DNA of 64,000 nt from Candidatus Thiovulum stygium. Its GTDB lineage: Bacteria; Campylobacterota; Campylobacteria; Campylobacterales; Thiovulaceae. Below, piece after piece: positions 1 to 9,790 of the stretch (positions within the stretch are counted from its first letter, which is position 1; each line of letters starts with the position of its first letter). The position numbers and the translations under genes are program-made. The notes under the pieces were generated by a model. The model searched no databases. It was not told where the DNA came from and worked only from the letters and a program-made list of their open reading frames with translations. The stretch covers positions 84,970 to 148,969 of the forward strand of contig CP091137.1 of assembly GCA_021582295.1 (NCBI GenBank). The letters run 5' to 3'.

Positions 1-181
1 CTGTTTCTGGAATTTGTTGAGAAATCGAATACGAACCAGTTTTACGAATTGACGGTAAAACTTCTCGAGTTACCCATTTTTGAAAAGGTTTTGCAATTGG
101 TTTTCGACTTCGTATTATAAGTGAATATAATCCAGATTCTGAAACAATTGCCATTTCTTGGACACCACTAAAGGTCATCAT
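1..181 (-). pseudogene. BRO-N antirepressor fragment, runs off the window
   Basis: Reading leftwards from an ATG at 181 the frame stays open to the window edge. It contains the conserved end of a BRO-N (phage antirepressor) domain: a segment reading MAIVSESGLYSLIIRSRKP, then FQKWVTREVLPSIRKTGSY. In complete BRO proteins some 40-60 residues (the start of the domain) precede this part. Here the frame is open a little further upstream (to about 252) but offers no good start and then meets a stop. The 5' part of the gene therefore seems lost or shifted. BRO-N proteins are usually phage or mobile-element regulators; no other phage genes are adjacent. A related but different gene lies at 6935-7486. 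Confidence 0.6.
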
Positions 182-270
182 TTTAAATGACCCCCTCTCA
201 TTAGCTTCTAAATCTTTTATATCTTGATTCGTTTGCTTTGAGTTTGTTCTTCATATCTAAAATAAATAAG

Positions 271-295
271 AACTTTTGGGACAAGCCCAAAAGTT
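271..295. terminator. Strong hairpin, 10-bp perfect stem
   Basis: AACTTTTGGG (271-280) and CCCAAAAGTT (286-295) form a perfect 10-bp stem around the loop ACAAG. It lies between the J-domain gene (ending at 398, leftward) and the BRO fragment, so it fits a terminator for the leftward J-domain gene. The loop resembles the TCAAG loop of the hairpins at 6908 and 7975. Confidence 0.6.
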
Positions 296-397
296 AATAG
301 TTAAATAGATAAGAAAAACTTATCTTACACAATTGATGCTACAGAACAATAGATACAACAATTATTCTCAAAAATCATAGATATTCTAAGGTCATAT

Positions 398-1448
398 TTA
401 ATCCATGATTTTATTGAGATCTAATATAAGTTCTGTTTGAACCGTATGATAGAAATCTTCATTAAACAGTTCTCCAAAATATTTAGTTCCTCGAAATTGT
501 GTTGAAATAGAAACTATCTTTTTGTTTTTATCAAAAACTATTATAAAATTTTTAGTAGCTATTTTAAAATTTTGAGCAATTTCTCGAGGCACTTTAATTT
601 TAAAAGTTATGTTTTTATTTATAGTAACATCAAATATTTCATTATCTGCATTATATGTCATCTCAACATTTTGAAAACCAAAATAGCGATTTAAAAAATT
701 TAACTCTGCTATTTGTAACCGCTCTTGAAATTTAATTTCTTCTTGCTTAACTCGTAAATTATATTCAGCAGTTGTCTCAAATTCGTTTTTAGATAGTTGA
801 GCTTTTGGCAAATTATCAACCATTCGCTTTCTAAAATCTGGAAACTTTTCGCCATTTATAGCTTCAGTTTCAACTGTTCCAGTCCAAATATATAATCCAT
901 TTTTAGCCTGTTGTTCTCGTTCTCGTTTTTCAGCTTCTTCTCTAGCTTGTCTTTCTCTTTCTCGTTTTTCAGCTTCTTCTCTAGCTTGTCTTTCTCTTTC
1001 TCGTTTTTCAGCTTCTTCTCTAGCTTTTTGTTCCCGTTCTCGTTTTTCAGCTTCTTCTCTAGCTTTTTGTTCCCGTTCTCGTTTTTCAGCTTCTTCTCTA
1101 GCTTTTGTTCCCGTTCTCGTTTTTCAGCTTCTTCTCTAGCTTTCTTTCTCTTTCTCGTTTTTCAGCTTCTTCTCTAGCTTTTTGTTCCCGTTCTCGTTTT
1201 TCAGCTTCTTCTCTAGCTTTTTGTCCAGCAAACTGAATATCATAAATCAGATTGTAATTATTTCGCTTTTCTTCACTTTTTAATATATCATATGCTTCAT
1301 TTATATCTTGCATAATTTCAGTAAAATCATTTACACCACTATTAGAATCTGGATGATATTTTTTAGCTAATTTTCGATAACTTATTTTAATATCGTCAGC
1401 TGTTGCATTTCTCGAAACTTCAAGAATTTTGTAATAATCTTTAAACAA
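398..1448 (-). CDS. J-domain (DnaJ-like) protein with repeat coiled coil, frameshifted
   Basis: The N-terminus (about residues 1-70) is a J domain with the HPD motif (KKYHPDSN) and the usual YKILEVSRNA start, so it should stimulate an Hsp70 partner. It is followed by a charged helix built from 13-residue units (AREEAEKREREQK) encoded by 39-bp DNA repeats. A C-terminal domain of about 165 residues (starting GLYIWTGTVETE) is not recognised. The start at 1448 and the end at 398 are in different frames. Within the repeats, one unit has TTTT instead of TTTTT (1103-1106) and another has lost a base near 1141-1147. Restoring both gives one frame of about 350 codons. Known: J-domain proteins are Hsp70 co-chaperones. 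Inferred: one gene, not two. It is divergent from groESL, but it is not a canonical DnaJ because it has no G/F region or zinc fingers. Confidence 0.7.
907..1228. repeat. About eight 39-bp tandem repeats inside the J-domain gene
   Basis: The unit encodes Arg-Glu-Glu-Ala-Glu-Lys-Arg-Glu-Arg-Glu-Gln-Lys-Ala on the minus strand. Two base variants alternate (one with TTTTTGTTCCCG, one with TTGTCTTTCTC). Two units are each one base short, which breaks the reading frame. Such arrays change in copy number easily. Confidence 0.85.
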
Positions 1449-1596
1449 AAAAAGAACCTTTATTAATATATTTTAGAATTTTAACAAAAATATATATAAG
1501 TTTTTCTTGATATAGCAAATATATTAAAAGATACTGTAAAATCTTAAAAAAGATATATCTTTTATTCTTCAAAAATATAGCTGATATAACTAAATT

Positions 1597-1621
1597 AAGT
1601 TTAGTCTATTTGGCTAAACTT
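1597..1621. promoter_or_regulatory. Inverted repeat, candidate operator of groESL
   Basis: AAGTTTAG, 9 bases, CTAAACTT: an 8-bp inverted repeat with the same 9-base spacer as the CIRCE element but a different sequence. It sits immediately upstream of a TATAAT box at 1628-1633, so it overlaps the expected -35 position of the groESL promoter. The T run after it would also suit a terminator, but no rightward gene ends here. Operator role is inferred. Confidence 0.45.
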
Positions 1622-1627
1622 TTTTAA

Positions 1628-1633
1628 TATAAT
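1628..1633 (+). promoter_or_regulatory. Candidate -10 box of groESL
   Basis: A perfect TATAAT lies 55 bases upstream of the groES start, directly after the inverted repeat. Campylobacterota sigma-70 promoters often rely on the -10 box, so the lack of a clear -35 is not against it. Confidence 0.5.
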
Positions 1634-1688
1634 TTTAAGAAATTATTTTTTAAGATTCCACTACAAAATTTTAGTTAGGAGAAAAGTC

Positions 1689-1955
1689 ATGAATTTTATT
1701 CCAATTGGTGAAAGAGTTTTAGTCAAAAGAGAGGTCGAAGCTAACAAAACAGCTTCAGGCATTTTTATTCCAGATTCTGCAAAAGAGAAACCTCAACGAG
1801 GCATAGCCGTAGCAGTTTCAAAAGATGTTATTAATGAAATTTCAGTTGGCGACACAGTTGTATTTAGTAAATATGGTTCAACTGATTTAGTATTAGAAGG
1901 CATTGAATATGCTGTTCTAAAAAAAGAAGATATTCTCGGAATTATCAAGAAATAA
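1689..1955 (+). CDS. groES: Co-chaperonin GroES
   Basis: This is the 10-kDa cap of the GroEL chaperonin, which closes the folding chamber in the cytoplasm. The 88-residue protein is slightly shorter than usual. It has the typical start (FIPIGERVLVKR), the mobile loop that binds GroEL (about residues 17-35, ending IFIPDSAKEKPQRG), and the central G(V/I)A.AV turn. An AGGAG ribosome-binding site lies 9 bases before the ATG. groEL follows after 12 bases, so the two form one operon. The inverted repeat at 1597-1621 is the only regulatory signal visible upstream. Confidence 0.98.
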   Translation: MNFIPIGERVLVKREVEANKTASGIFIPDSAKEKPQRGIAVAVSKDVINEISVGDTVVFSKYGSTDLVLEGIEYAVLKKEDILGIIKK

Positions 1956-1967
1956 AGGAAAATATAA

Positions 1968-3590
<1,623 letters not shown>

Positions 3591-3634
3591 TCAATCTTCT
3601 ATAAAATAAAAAACTAACTTCTAAAATACAACAA

Positions 3635-3655
3635 TGTCGGGATATTTTCCCGACA
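3635..3655 (+). terminator. groESL terminator hairpin
   Basis: TGTCGGGA and TCCCGACA form an 8-bp perfect stem with a 5-base loop, 45 bases after the groEL stop. The T run is weak. Confidence 0.7.
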
Positions 3656-4362
3656 ACTCTAAATCAAATTCAAAAATCTCATCAAATTTCTAATAACTTT
3701 AAGCTTTATTTAATTGCTCAATTTTTAAAACTTTTCAAAAAAATCAAGAATTAAAAATAGAGTAATATTTTTAGCCTGAAAAATCGCGATAAAAAAATCA
3801 AAATATATATAGTTTTATAAAATGGTTTTCGTCCCCATACTGTCTTTTTTGATCAAACCGTATTTTTTCATATAAATATATCAATACTCGACATTTTTAG
3901 CATTTGTTACGAAATTACTCGCAGTTGATACCAAAATACTCAAAATTTCCAAAAACTCTAAAAAATTAGTTTATTTTTTTAAGTTTATGCTATTTTTACA
4001 GAGTTTAAAACCTCGAAAAATATAAATGAAAAGGTCGTAGGTGGCGGTTTTCTGAGTTAGACTATATCTAAACTTGAATTAAGTTTATAAATTTTTTGCT
4101 AAAAATTGGATAATTTAAATAAAAAATATAAATTTAAAGCTATAAAAAATTTTCTTTATAAAAATTCAAAAGCGGATCAAAATCAGCAATTTGTTTTAAG
4201 ACCTCATCATTTAGATTAAAAAAACTCAAGTCTATTTATTTAATTTAAATATTAAACCAAGTCTATTTATTTAATTGCTGGAACTATATTTATTAAAAAA
4301 ATTGGCAGTTTTAAAATTTTTGAAAAAGCAGAATTCCCTCATGGGTGAAAAGTGATGAATTT
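3656..4362. other. Non-coding stretch, no gene recognised
   Basis: About 700 bases without a convincing reading frame on either strand, and without a tRNA or rRNA fold that I can recognise. It holds one copy of the octamer ACCTCATC at 4201-4208 and a 19-base direct repeat at 4227-4245 and 4258-4276. It may be decayed coding DNA at the edge of the accessory region. Confidence 0.5.
4227..4276. repeat. 19-bp direct repeat pair
   Basis: CAAGTCTATTTATTTAATT occurs at 4227-4245 and again at 4258-4276. No function is visible. Confidence 0.7.
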
Positions 4363-4401
4363 AGACCTCATCGAAATCAAAATTAGAAATTGATGAGGTC
4401 T
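4363..4401. terminator. Inverted pair of the GATGAGGT octamer forming a terminator
   Basis: AGACCTCATC (4363-4372) and GATGAGGTCT (4392-4401) pair over 10 bp around a 19-base loop. It lies 12 bases after the true stop of the helicase-LRR gene (4413). Uptake sequences in Neisseria and Haemophilus are often arranged as inverted pairs acting as terminators, and this is the same arrangement. Confidence 0.65.
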
Positions 4402-4412
4402 TTCGAGTGAAA

Positions 4413-6804
4413 TTAGATGAATTTGAAACCAGAACCAGCTCTATTAATAAAATCTTTTAGAGATTCATCATCTTGCTTTTTTAGTGCTTGAAATTCTTCT
4501 AATTGCTGAAGATTAAAAATCTCTTTTGGCAACTCTTTTGGCAACTCTTTTGGCAACTCTCCGGAAATCTGTCCTAAATCTAGTTTTTTAAGATTTTTAA
4601 GATTACCTATTTCTTTAGGTATAATAGGTATCTGAGACCTGAGACCGAGACCAATACCGAGACCCAGACCAATACCGAGACCGAGACCCCGAAATACTTA
4701 ATTCTTCTAATTGCTGAAGATTAAAAATCTCTTTTGGCAACTCTCCGGAAATTCTTTCTAAAGACAGTTTTTTAAGATTTTTAAGATTACCTATTTCTTT
4801 TGGCAACTCTTCGGAAATACTTAATTCTTCTAATTGCTGAAGATTAAAAATCTCTTTTGGCAACTCTCCGGAAATGTAGCCTAAAGACAGTTTTTTAAGA
4901 TTTTTAAGATTACCTATTTCTTTAGGTATCTGAGACCAAGACCCCGAAATACTTAATTCTTCTAATTGCTGAAGATTAAAAATCTCTTTTGGAAACTCTC
5001 TGAAAATGTAGCCTAAAGACAGTTTTTTAAGATTTTTAAGATTACCTATTTCTTTTGGCAACTCTCCGAAAATACTTAATTCTTCTAATTGCTGAAGATT
5101 ACCTATTGCTTTTAGCAACTCTTCGGAAATGTTGTCTAAATATAGTTTTTTAAGTTTTTTAAGATTACCTATTTCTTTAGGTATCTGAGACCCCCAAATA
5201 CTTAATTCTTCTAATTGCTCAAGATTAAAAATCTCTTTTGGCAACTCTCCGGAAATTCTTTCTAAAGACAGATTTTTAAGATTTTTTAAATTACCTATTT
5301 CTTTAGGTATAGGTATCTTAGACCCCGAAATACTTAATTCTTCTAATTGCTGAAGATTAAAAATCTCTTTTGGCAACTCTCCGGAAATTCTTTCTAAAGA
5401 CAGTTTTTTAAGATTTTTAAGATTACCTATTTCTTTAGGTATCTGAGACCCCGAAATACTTAATGCTTCTAATTGCTGAAGATTACCTATTTCTTTAGGT
5501 ATCTGAGACCCATTAATAAGTAATGCTTTTAATTGCTGATTATTTAAATATGAGTAAAAAGAAAAATCATTGTTATAAAGTAGGTAAAAATAAGTTCCTA
5601 AGTGATATTCTTCAATAATATCCTCATCCTTATAGTTATATTTTCCTAGCTCATTTAATCCTTCAAATATATACTCTCTTACTTCAGAGATAATTTTATC
5701 CTCATATTTCTTTTTAATTCGATAACATGCAAATTTATTGTTTTTTACGAAAACAAACTTTTTAATTTCATTATTCGGTAAAGATTTTTGAACTTGAGAA
5801 TCTATCTGCTTTTGAGGGATGTTATATTTTCGAGATAGATCTTGTGTATCAATGTAAAGATGTTTTTCATTTGAACTAATCGTATAAAGTTCATCTTTTG
5901 CTCTTGAATGAGCGACATATCTTAAATTTTGTTCTGAATATTCATCAAATGATAATTGTCGGCTAAAAATTATCACTATATCAAACTCAAGCCCTTTTGA
6001 AGAGTGAGCAGTTGTATATGTTAGATTATAGCAATCAAATTCTTTTTTTGCCTGTTCAATTTCTTTGTTATCTCTTGTAATGATTGCAATTGTTTTTTTA
6101 CCGCAATTCTTATTTATAATTTCTTTGATATATTCAAGGTCAATTTTATTATCAAAAACTACCTTACCACCAGTTTTTTGAGCTTTTCCACCTTCACCAG
6201 AATCTTTCATAATTTGATTAGAAACTTCAACAATCGCCTCTTTGCTTCGATAATTATTTAGGAGATATAGTTTTGTAGGATTTGGAAAATAGTTTTCAAA
6301 TTGTTGAAAATAAACTAACTTAGATCCACTTGAACCATCACGACTTTTAAAATCAAAGATATGTTGCCAATCATCTCCAACAGCAAAGATATTAATAGAT
6401 GGTTTTAACTCTAAAATTCTTTTTAGGAGTTTATAAAAACTATCTTTAAAATCTTGAAATTCATCTATCAATATATATTCAATATCTTTTATATTGTTAT
6501 ATGTCATTCTATAAGTAGCTCTACTTATCTGTAAATCATAGTCAGAAGTTGAATTATCTATAATCGATCTTGAAAAACTATGAAAGGTTTTAGATATATT
6601 TTTACCTAACCTTTCATTAACTTCATTAACTGCATTATTTGTAAAAGAAAAAATAATAATTTGATTATCTTTTACTCCATTATTTAAAAGTCTTTTTGTT
6701 CTTTCTGTTAAAACAAAAGTTTTGCCACTTCCAGCACGAGCTGTAACTAAAATATTTTTTGCTGTGCAATTTATAGCTTTTAATTGTTCTTCATTTGGCT
6801 TCAT
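4413..6804 (-). CDS. UvrD-like helicase fused to leucine-rich repeats, frameshifted near the end
   Basis: Residues 1-330 are a compact superfamily 1 helicase: Walker A ARAGSGKT (22-29), IDEFQD Walker B (113-118), a GDDWQHIFDF motif III, HSSKGLEFD near 265 and VAHSRAKDELY near 292. A linker of about 90 residues follows. From about residue 425 there are some 14 leucine-rich repeats of 18-23 residues of the type LPKEIGNLKNLKKLSL, near-identical in DNA. At 4632-4690 an imperfect GGTCTC hexamer run holds one extra base (T4640 on the plus strand). The original frame stops at 4615. The other frame continues with more LRRs (IPKEIGNLKNLKKL) to a stop at 4413, followed by a terminator-like hairpin. Known: each half alone is common. 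The fusion is unusual; an anti-phage or other defence role is only a guess from the accessory neighbourhood. Confidence 0.75.
4632..4690. repeat. Imperfect GGTCTC hexamer array with one extra base
   Basis: On the minus strand GGTCTC, GGTATT and GGTCTG hexamers run in frame and encode Ser-Arg-Ser-Arg-Tyr-Trp type repeats. One unit is 7 bases long (AGGTCTC), which throws the LRR frame out. Removing one base joins the two LRR segments. Confidence 0.7.
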
Positions 6805-6883
6805 AATATAAACCTCCCCAAAATTCTTTCCAATCGTTTTCTAACTTATTATCGATTATTTTCTTCTTTAAGTTTATTTTTAG

Positions 6884-7003
6884 ACCTCATCGTATTGTTA
6901 TGGATAATCGGGTCAAGCCCGAATATGACGAGATTTAAATTATGGCTTCAATTCTCCATTTAATTTGAAGAAAAGAGCCGTTTTGAATTTCAATTCCAAA
7001 CTC
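6884..7003. repeat. 120-bp direct repeat, copy 1
   Basis: It starts with ACCTCATCG, includes the hairpin at 6908-6922 and the last 69 bases of the BRO-like gene. Copy 2 is at 7951-8070 and differs at one base. The DNA between holds the rest of the BRO-like gene and the HTH gene. Confidence 0.9.
6908..6922. terminator. Hairpin TCGGG-TCAAG-CCCGA
   Basis: A 5-bp GC-rich stem with loop TCAAG, 13 bases after the stop of the BRO-like gene (leftward). It is repeated exactly at 7975-7989 inside the second repeat copy. Confidence 0.5.
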
Positions 7004-7486
7004 TTTACCTTGTTCGGTTAAATGCCAAAGGTTATTTTCGCGAATTTGAAAGCCTTTTGCTTCGAGAATTTTGTTAATTTCGACTGGTGAAGCATTTATA
7101 AATTTACCGAGTTCCGTAGGAATTAAATAATAATTTGAAAGATCGATTTTAAGCAATTCGAGAGGTGATTGAAGATTTAAACTTTTAGATAAATTATCAG
7201 CGAAATATAAGTTTTTAACACTTTTAGAATCCAGTAATTCAACTAGTTTGAATATTTTTTCAATTTTTTGGGTGTAAGAATCGAGATCTAAAGTGTGATT
7301 TTCAGTTTGAACTGTTTCATTTTGATGAGGTGTTTCTGGAGTTTGTGAAATTTTTTCAATAATAATATCTTCAATCCAGTTACGAAAATTTTTAGCTCGT
7401 TCAGATTTAATAAAAAAGCCTAATCGAATAACTCCTCGTTTTGTCCAAAAGAGTTTTTTCTGCATTCCTCCGTTTGTTTGAGTCAT
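6935..7486 (-). CDS. BRO-like antirepressor-type protein
   Basis: 183 residues. Near the start, TKRGVIRLGFFIKSERAKNF followed by NWIEDII matches the end of the BRO-N/antirepressor fold. The central part is Gln/Thr-rich. The C-terminal 90 residues (PTELGKFI..SPVEINKILEAKGF...WHLTEQGKEFG) look like a winged-helix antirepressor C-terminal domain. The ATG at 7486 is chosen because a TATAAT box on the minus strand lies 60-70 bases upstream. The frame is, however, open and protein-like further upstream (ending ENIHYVFR) without a start codon, so the N-terminus may be trimmed. Such proteins usually act as phage or plasmid regulators; the target is unknown. Its 3' end is duplicated at 8002. Confidence 0.6.
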   Translation of the reverse strand: MTQTNGGMQKKLFWTKRGVIRLGFFIKSERAKNFRNWIEDIIIEKISQTPETPHQNETVQTENHTLDLDSYTQKIEKIFKLVELLDSKSVKNLYFADNLSKSLNLQSPLELLKIDLSNYYLIPTELGKFINASPVEINKILEAKGFQIRENNLWHLTEQGKEFGIEIQNGSFLQIKWRIEAII

Positions 7487-7607
7487 ACGAAATACATAAT
7501 GTATATTTTCTAAAAGTTCTACACTGTTTCTTTGTTTTGTGTTTAAGAAATTATACCATTAAAATAAAGGATTTGTTCTATAGTTTTATATTAAGTTAAA
7601 GGTATCC

Positions 7608-7892
7608 TCATAATGCAACCCCCTTTACAGTAGAATATTTATTAATCGCAGAGAAAACATTTCTCATCTCTTCTAATTGCTTATTTAATGATATATTAGT
7701 TATGATTAATTCAATTGTTTTAATAGTTGATGGAGGCATTTTATTTGTTGCACTCCATCTATTAATTGTAGGTAAGGAAACCTCCATCATGTCCGCTAAC
7801 TCTTTTTGAGTAATTCCTAATTCCCGACAAGTTTTTTTAACTAAATTTTCTTCAGGTTGAGATTGATTTTCTGTTTTTGATTCTTTTTCCAT
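7608..7892 (-). CDS. Small XRE-type helix-turn-helix protein
   Basis: 94 residues. Residues 22-58 form a Cro/XRE-like helix-turn-helix: CRELGITQKELADMMEVSLP then TINRWSATNKMPP, with the helix-turn-helix at QKELADMMEVSLPTINRW. It probably binds DNA as a small regulator of this accessory region. It lies 121 bases upstream of the BRO-like gene on the same strand, a pairing seen in phage-derived regulatory modules. There is no signal for a toxin partner. An AGGAAAAA stretch precedes the ATG. Confidence 0.65.
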   Translation of the reverse strand: MEKESKTENQSQPEENLVKKTCRELGITQKELADMMEVSLPTINRWSATNKMPPSTIKTIELIITNISLNKQLEEMRNVFSAINKYSTVKGVAL

Positions 7893-7950
7893 TTTCGAAT
7901 TTTTCCTCTTTTTAATTTAATGAAATTTTACAAAGTCTTGAAAAGTTGCA

Positions 7951-8070
7951 ACCTCATCGTATTGTTATGGATAATCGGGTCAAGCCCGAATATGACGAGA
8001 TTTAAATTATGGCTTCAATTCTCCATTTAATTTGAAGAAAAGAGTCGTTTTGAATTTCAATTCCAAACTC
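7951..8070. repeat. 120-bp direct repeat, copy 2
   Basis: Identical to 6884-7003 except for one base (GTCG for GCCG). It carries the octamer, the hairpin (7975-7989) and the last bases of the BRO-like gene. Confidence 0.9.
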
Positions 8071-8116
8071 CATTTTGTTTCGAGAATTTTATTTGTTTCG
8101 GCAGGTGAAGAATTAA
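8002..8116 (-). pseudogene. 3' remnant of the BRO-like gene
   Basis: From 8002 to 8070 it matches the end of the gene at 6935. It then continues with similarity to a part about 45 bases further inside that gene (around the residues encoded by TTTCGAGAATTTT). It is therefore a copy of the gene's 3' end with an internal deletion. No start or open frame remains. Confidence 0.65.
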
Positions 8117-8154
8117 ACAATAAACATATTATTGCCAAAGCTCTAAATTAAGAT

Positions 8155-8895
8155 TTATTGCAACAAAAAAGAGAATAATCCAAAAATTGCAAAAACACCT
8201 ATAATTGAAAATCCAACTGAAATATCAAGATAAATAGATATAAAAACTGCTAATATTCCTATTGGAATTGATATAAATAGAACTGTAAAAACTTTACTAT
8301 TTTTAAAAATATTTATTGCTAAAATTGGCGGAGCTATTAATATTGCAAATACGACAAAAACTCCAACCATTTTTACAGATAATGAGACGATAGCTCCAAA
8401 TAAGATAAAAAATATAATTTCGCTAATTCGTTCGTTGGTTATTTTGTTTTTGATAAATAGCCAAAATATAGTAATCGAACCGTAAATTAAGCCATTTTTT
8501 AATAGTTCGCCTGATGAAATATATAAAATATCTCCTGCTAAAAGTTTCATTAGAGATTCGTTTCCGTGAGCTGTAAAATGCAAAATATAACCTACTAATG
8601 ATATTCCAATTGCATATAATAAAGCTATAAATACTTCTCTGTTCTCTTTTTTTGATATTAAATATATAAGAATTCCGCCAATAGTCGCAAAAATTAAACT
8701 ATAAGTTATTGAATTTCTATCATCTTTTAGCAAAATCGAAAGAGCAACTCCAACACTTGCCATTTGTCCAATTGCCAGATCAGTAAAAATTATGCCTCGT
8801 TTCACCACTTCGATTCCAAAAATAGAATGTGATGAAACAAGAATAATTAACATGATCGATGTCGTTAAAAAAATATCTATATCTAAATCGATCAT
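8155..8895 (-). CDS. znuB: Metal (zinc/manganese) ABC transporter permease
   Basis: 246 residues with about eight hydrophobic helices, typical of the ABC-3 family (ZnuB/MntB). Family features include FTDLAIGQMASVGVALS near residue 38, FTAHGNESLMKLLAGDIL, and the KMVGVFVVFAILIAPPILA segment near 170. It forms the inner-membrane channel for the metal delivered by the binding protein encoded 13 bases upstream (8909-9787). A substrate of zinc is inferred from the His-rich partners. The ATPase subunit (ZnuC) that must energise it is not in this locus. Downstream lies the BRO-gene remnant instead, so the ATPase may have been displaced or lie elsewhere. Confidence 0.8.
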   Translation of the reverse strand: MIDLDIDIFLTTSIMLIILVSSHSIFGIEVVKRGIIFTDLAIGQMASVGVALSILLKDDRNSITYSLIFATIGGILIYLISKKENREVFIALLYAIGISLVGYILHFTAHGNESLMKLLAGDILYISSGELLKNGLIYGSITIFWLFIKNKITNERISEIIFFILFGAIVSLSVKMVGVFVVFAILIAPPILAINIFKNSKVFTVLFISIPIGILAVFISIYLDISVGFSIIGVFAIFGLFSFLLQ

Positions 8896-8908
8896 GCTAT
8901 TTTAGATA

Positions 8909-9787
8909 TTAGTTTTTAAAAGCATTAGCAATTTTTTCATAAAGTTTAAAAATATCTTCAGAAAAATTTGGATCTATTTTTACATCGTGTGGAACAACTT
9001 TATATGGTACAGCTATTTTTTTAGATAAATATTCAGCACTATTTATATTATGATAATAATCTGTTAAAATAAGATTAATTCCTAAATTTTTAGCTCGATT
9101 TTCAAGATTTGAAATATCACTCATTGACGGTGGAATTCCTGCAATTGGTTCAATCGTTTCAACTAATTCGATATTAAAATATCTTAAAAAATAGTCATAA
9201 ACTCGATGATACGAAATAACTTTCCAACCTTTAAATGGTTTCAAGTCAATTTTAAGTTTTTCAATAAAATTAGACCATTTTTTAGAGAAAATTTCAAAAT
9301 TTTTAAGATATTTTTTTTGATTATTTTGATCTAATTCAATAAGTTTATTCAAAATAGCTTTAGAAATTAGTTCGATATTTTCAGGTGAAAGATGAAAATG
9401 TGGATTGCCATGAGCATGAACATCACCATCTCGTCTTGAGATTCCATTTTCTGGAACATCGATTAAAGTTACTTTTTTTGCTAAATTTAAATATCCTGAA
9501 CTTCCAATAATTATTTTGCTATTTCCAGCTCTTTTCTGAAGAGGCAATAACCAACCATCTTCTAATTCAGCACCATTTTTTATTAACAGATCGCTATCTC
9601 GAAGTTTTGCAATAAATGACGGTTTAGGAGTTATAAAATGTGGATCACTATCCGAAGATGCCAAAGTTGAAATTTCTACCTCATCGCCACCAATTTCATG
9701 AACAATTGAAGAAATATAGCCATATGTAGCAACAATTTGTAATTTTGCAAACATAAACATCGGAATCAAAAATATTAGATATTTCAT
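8909..9787 (-). CDS. znuA: Zinc/manganese-binding periplasmic protein
   Basis: 292 residues with a short signal peptide (MKYLIFLIPMFMFA). Cluster A-I metal-binding features are present: DSDPHFITPKPS near residue 48 gives the first His; a His-rich stretch GDVHAHGNPHFHLSPE near 120-136 gives the second; YHRVYDYF near 205 gives the third; and LTDYYHN near 240 an acidic residue. It captures metal in the periplasm for the permease gene 13 bases downstream. The start overlaps closely with the porin gene (3 bases between). Zinc is preferred over manganese because of the His-rich loop. Confidence 0.82.
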   Translation of the reverse strand: MKYLIFLIPMFMFAKLQIVATYGYISSIVHEIGGDEVEISTLASSDSDPHFITPKPSFIAKLRDSDLLIKNGAELEDGWLLPLQKRAGNSKIIIGSSGYLNLAKKVTLIDVPENGISRRDGDVHAHGNPHFHLSPENIELISKAILNKLIELDQNNQKKYLKNFEIFSKKWSNFIEKLKIDLKPFKGWKVISYHRVYDYFLRYFNIELVETIEPIAGIPPSMSDISNLENRAKNLGINLILTDYYHNINSAEYLSKKIAVPYKVVPHDVKIDPNFSEDIFKLYEKIANAFKN

Positions 9788-9790
9788 ATT

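Noticed and set aside
911..1177. Rightward frame of Phe/Ser repeats (FSFFSFFSS)
   Set aside because: It is the exact antisense of the Glu/Arg coiled-coil repeats of the J-domain gene, with no ribosome site or own domain.
1597..1621. Genuine CIRCE element
   Set aside because: Spacer length fits, but the arms do not match TTAGCACTC/GAGTGCTAA at enough positions; kept only as a candidate operator.
3656..4362. tRNA, rRNA or small RNA gene
   Set aside because: No T-loop or anticodon-arm pattern and no rRNA-like GC-rich sequence; only AT-rich DNA with a short repeat.
4413..8116. Prophage
   Set aside because: BRO-like and HTH genes alone are present; no integrase, capsid, tail or lysis gene is seen.
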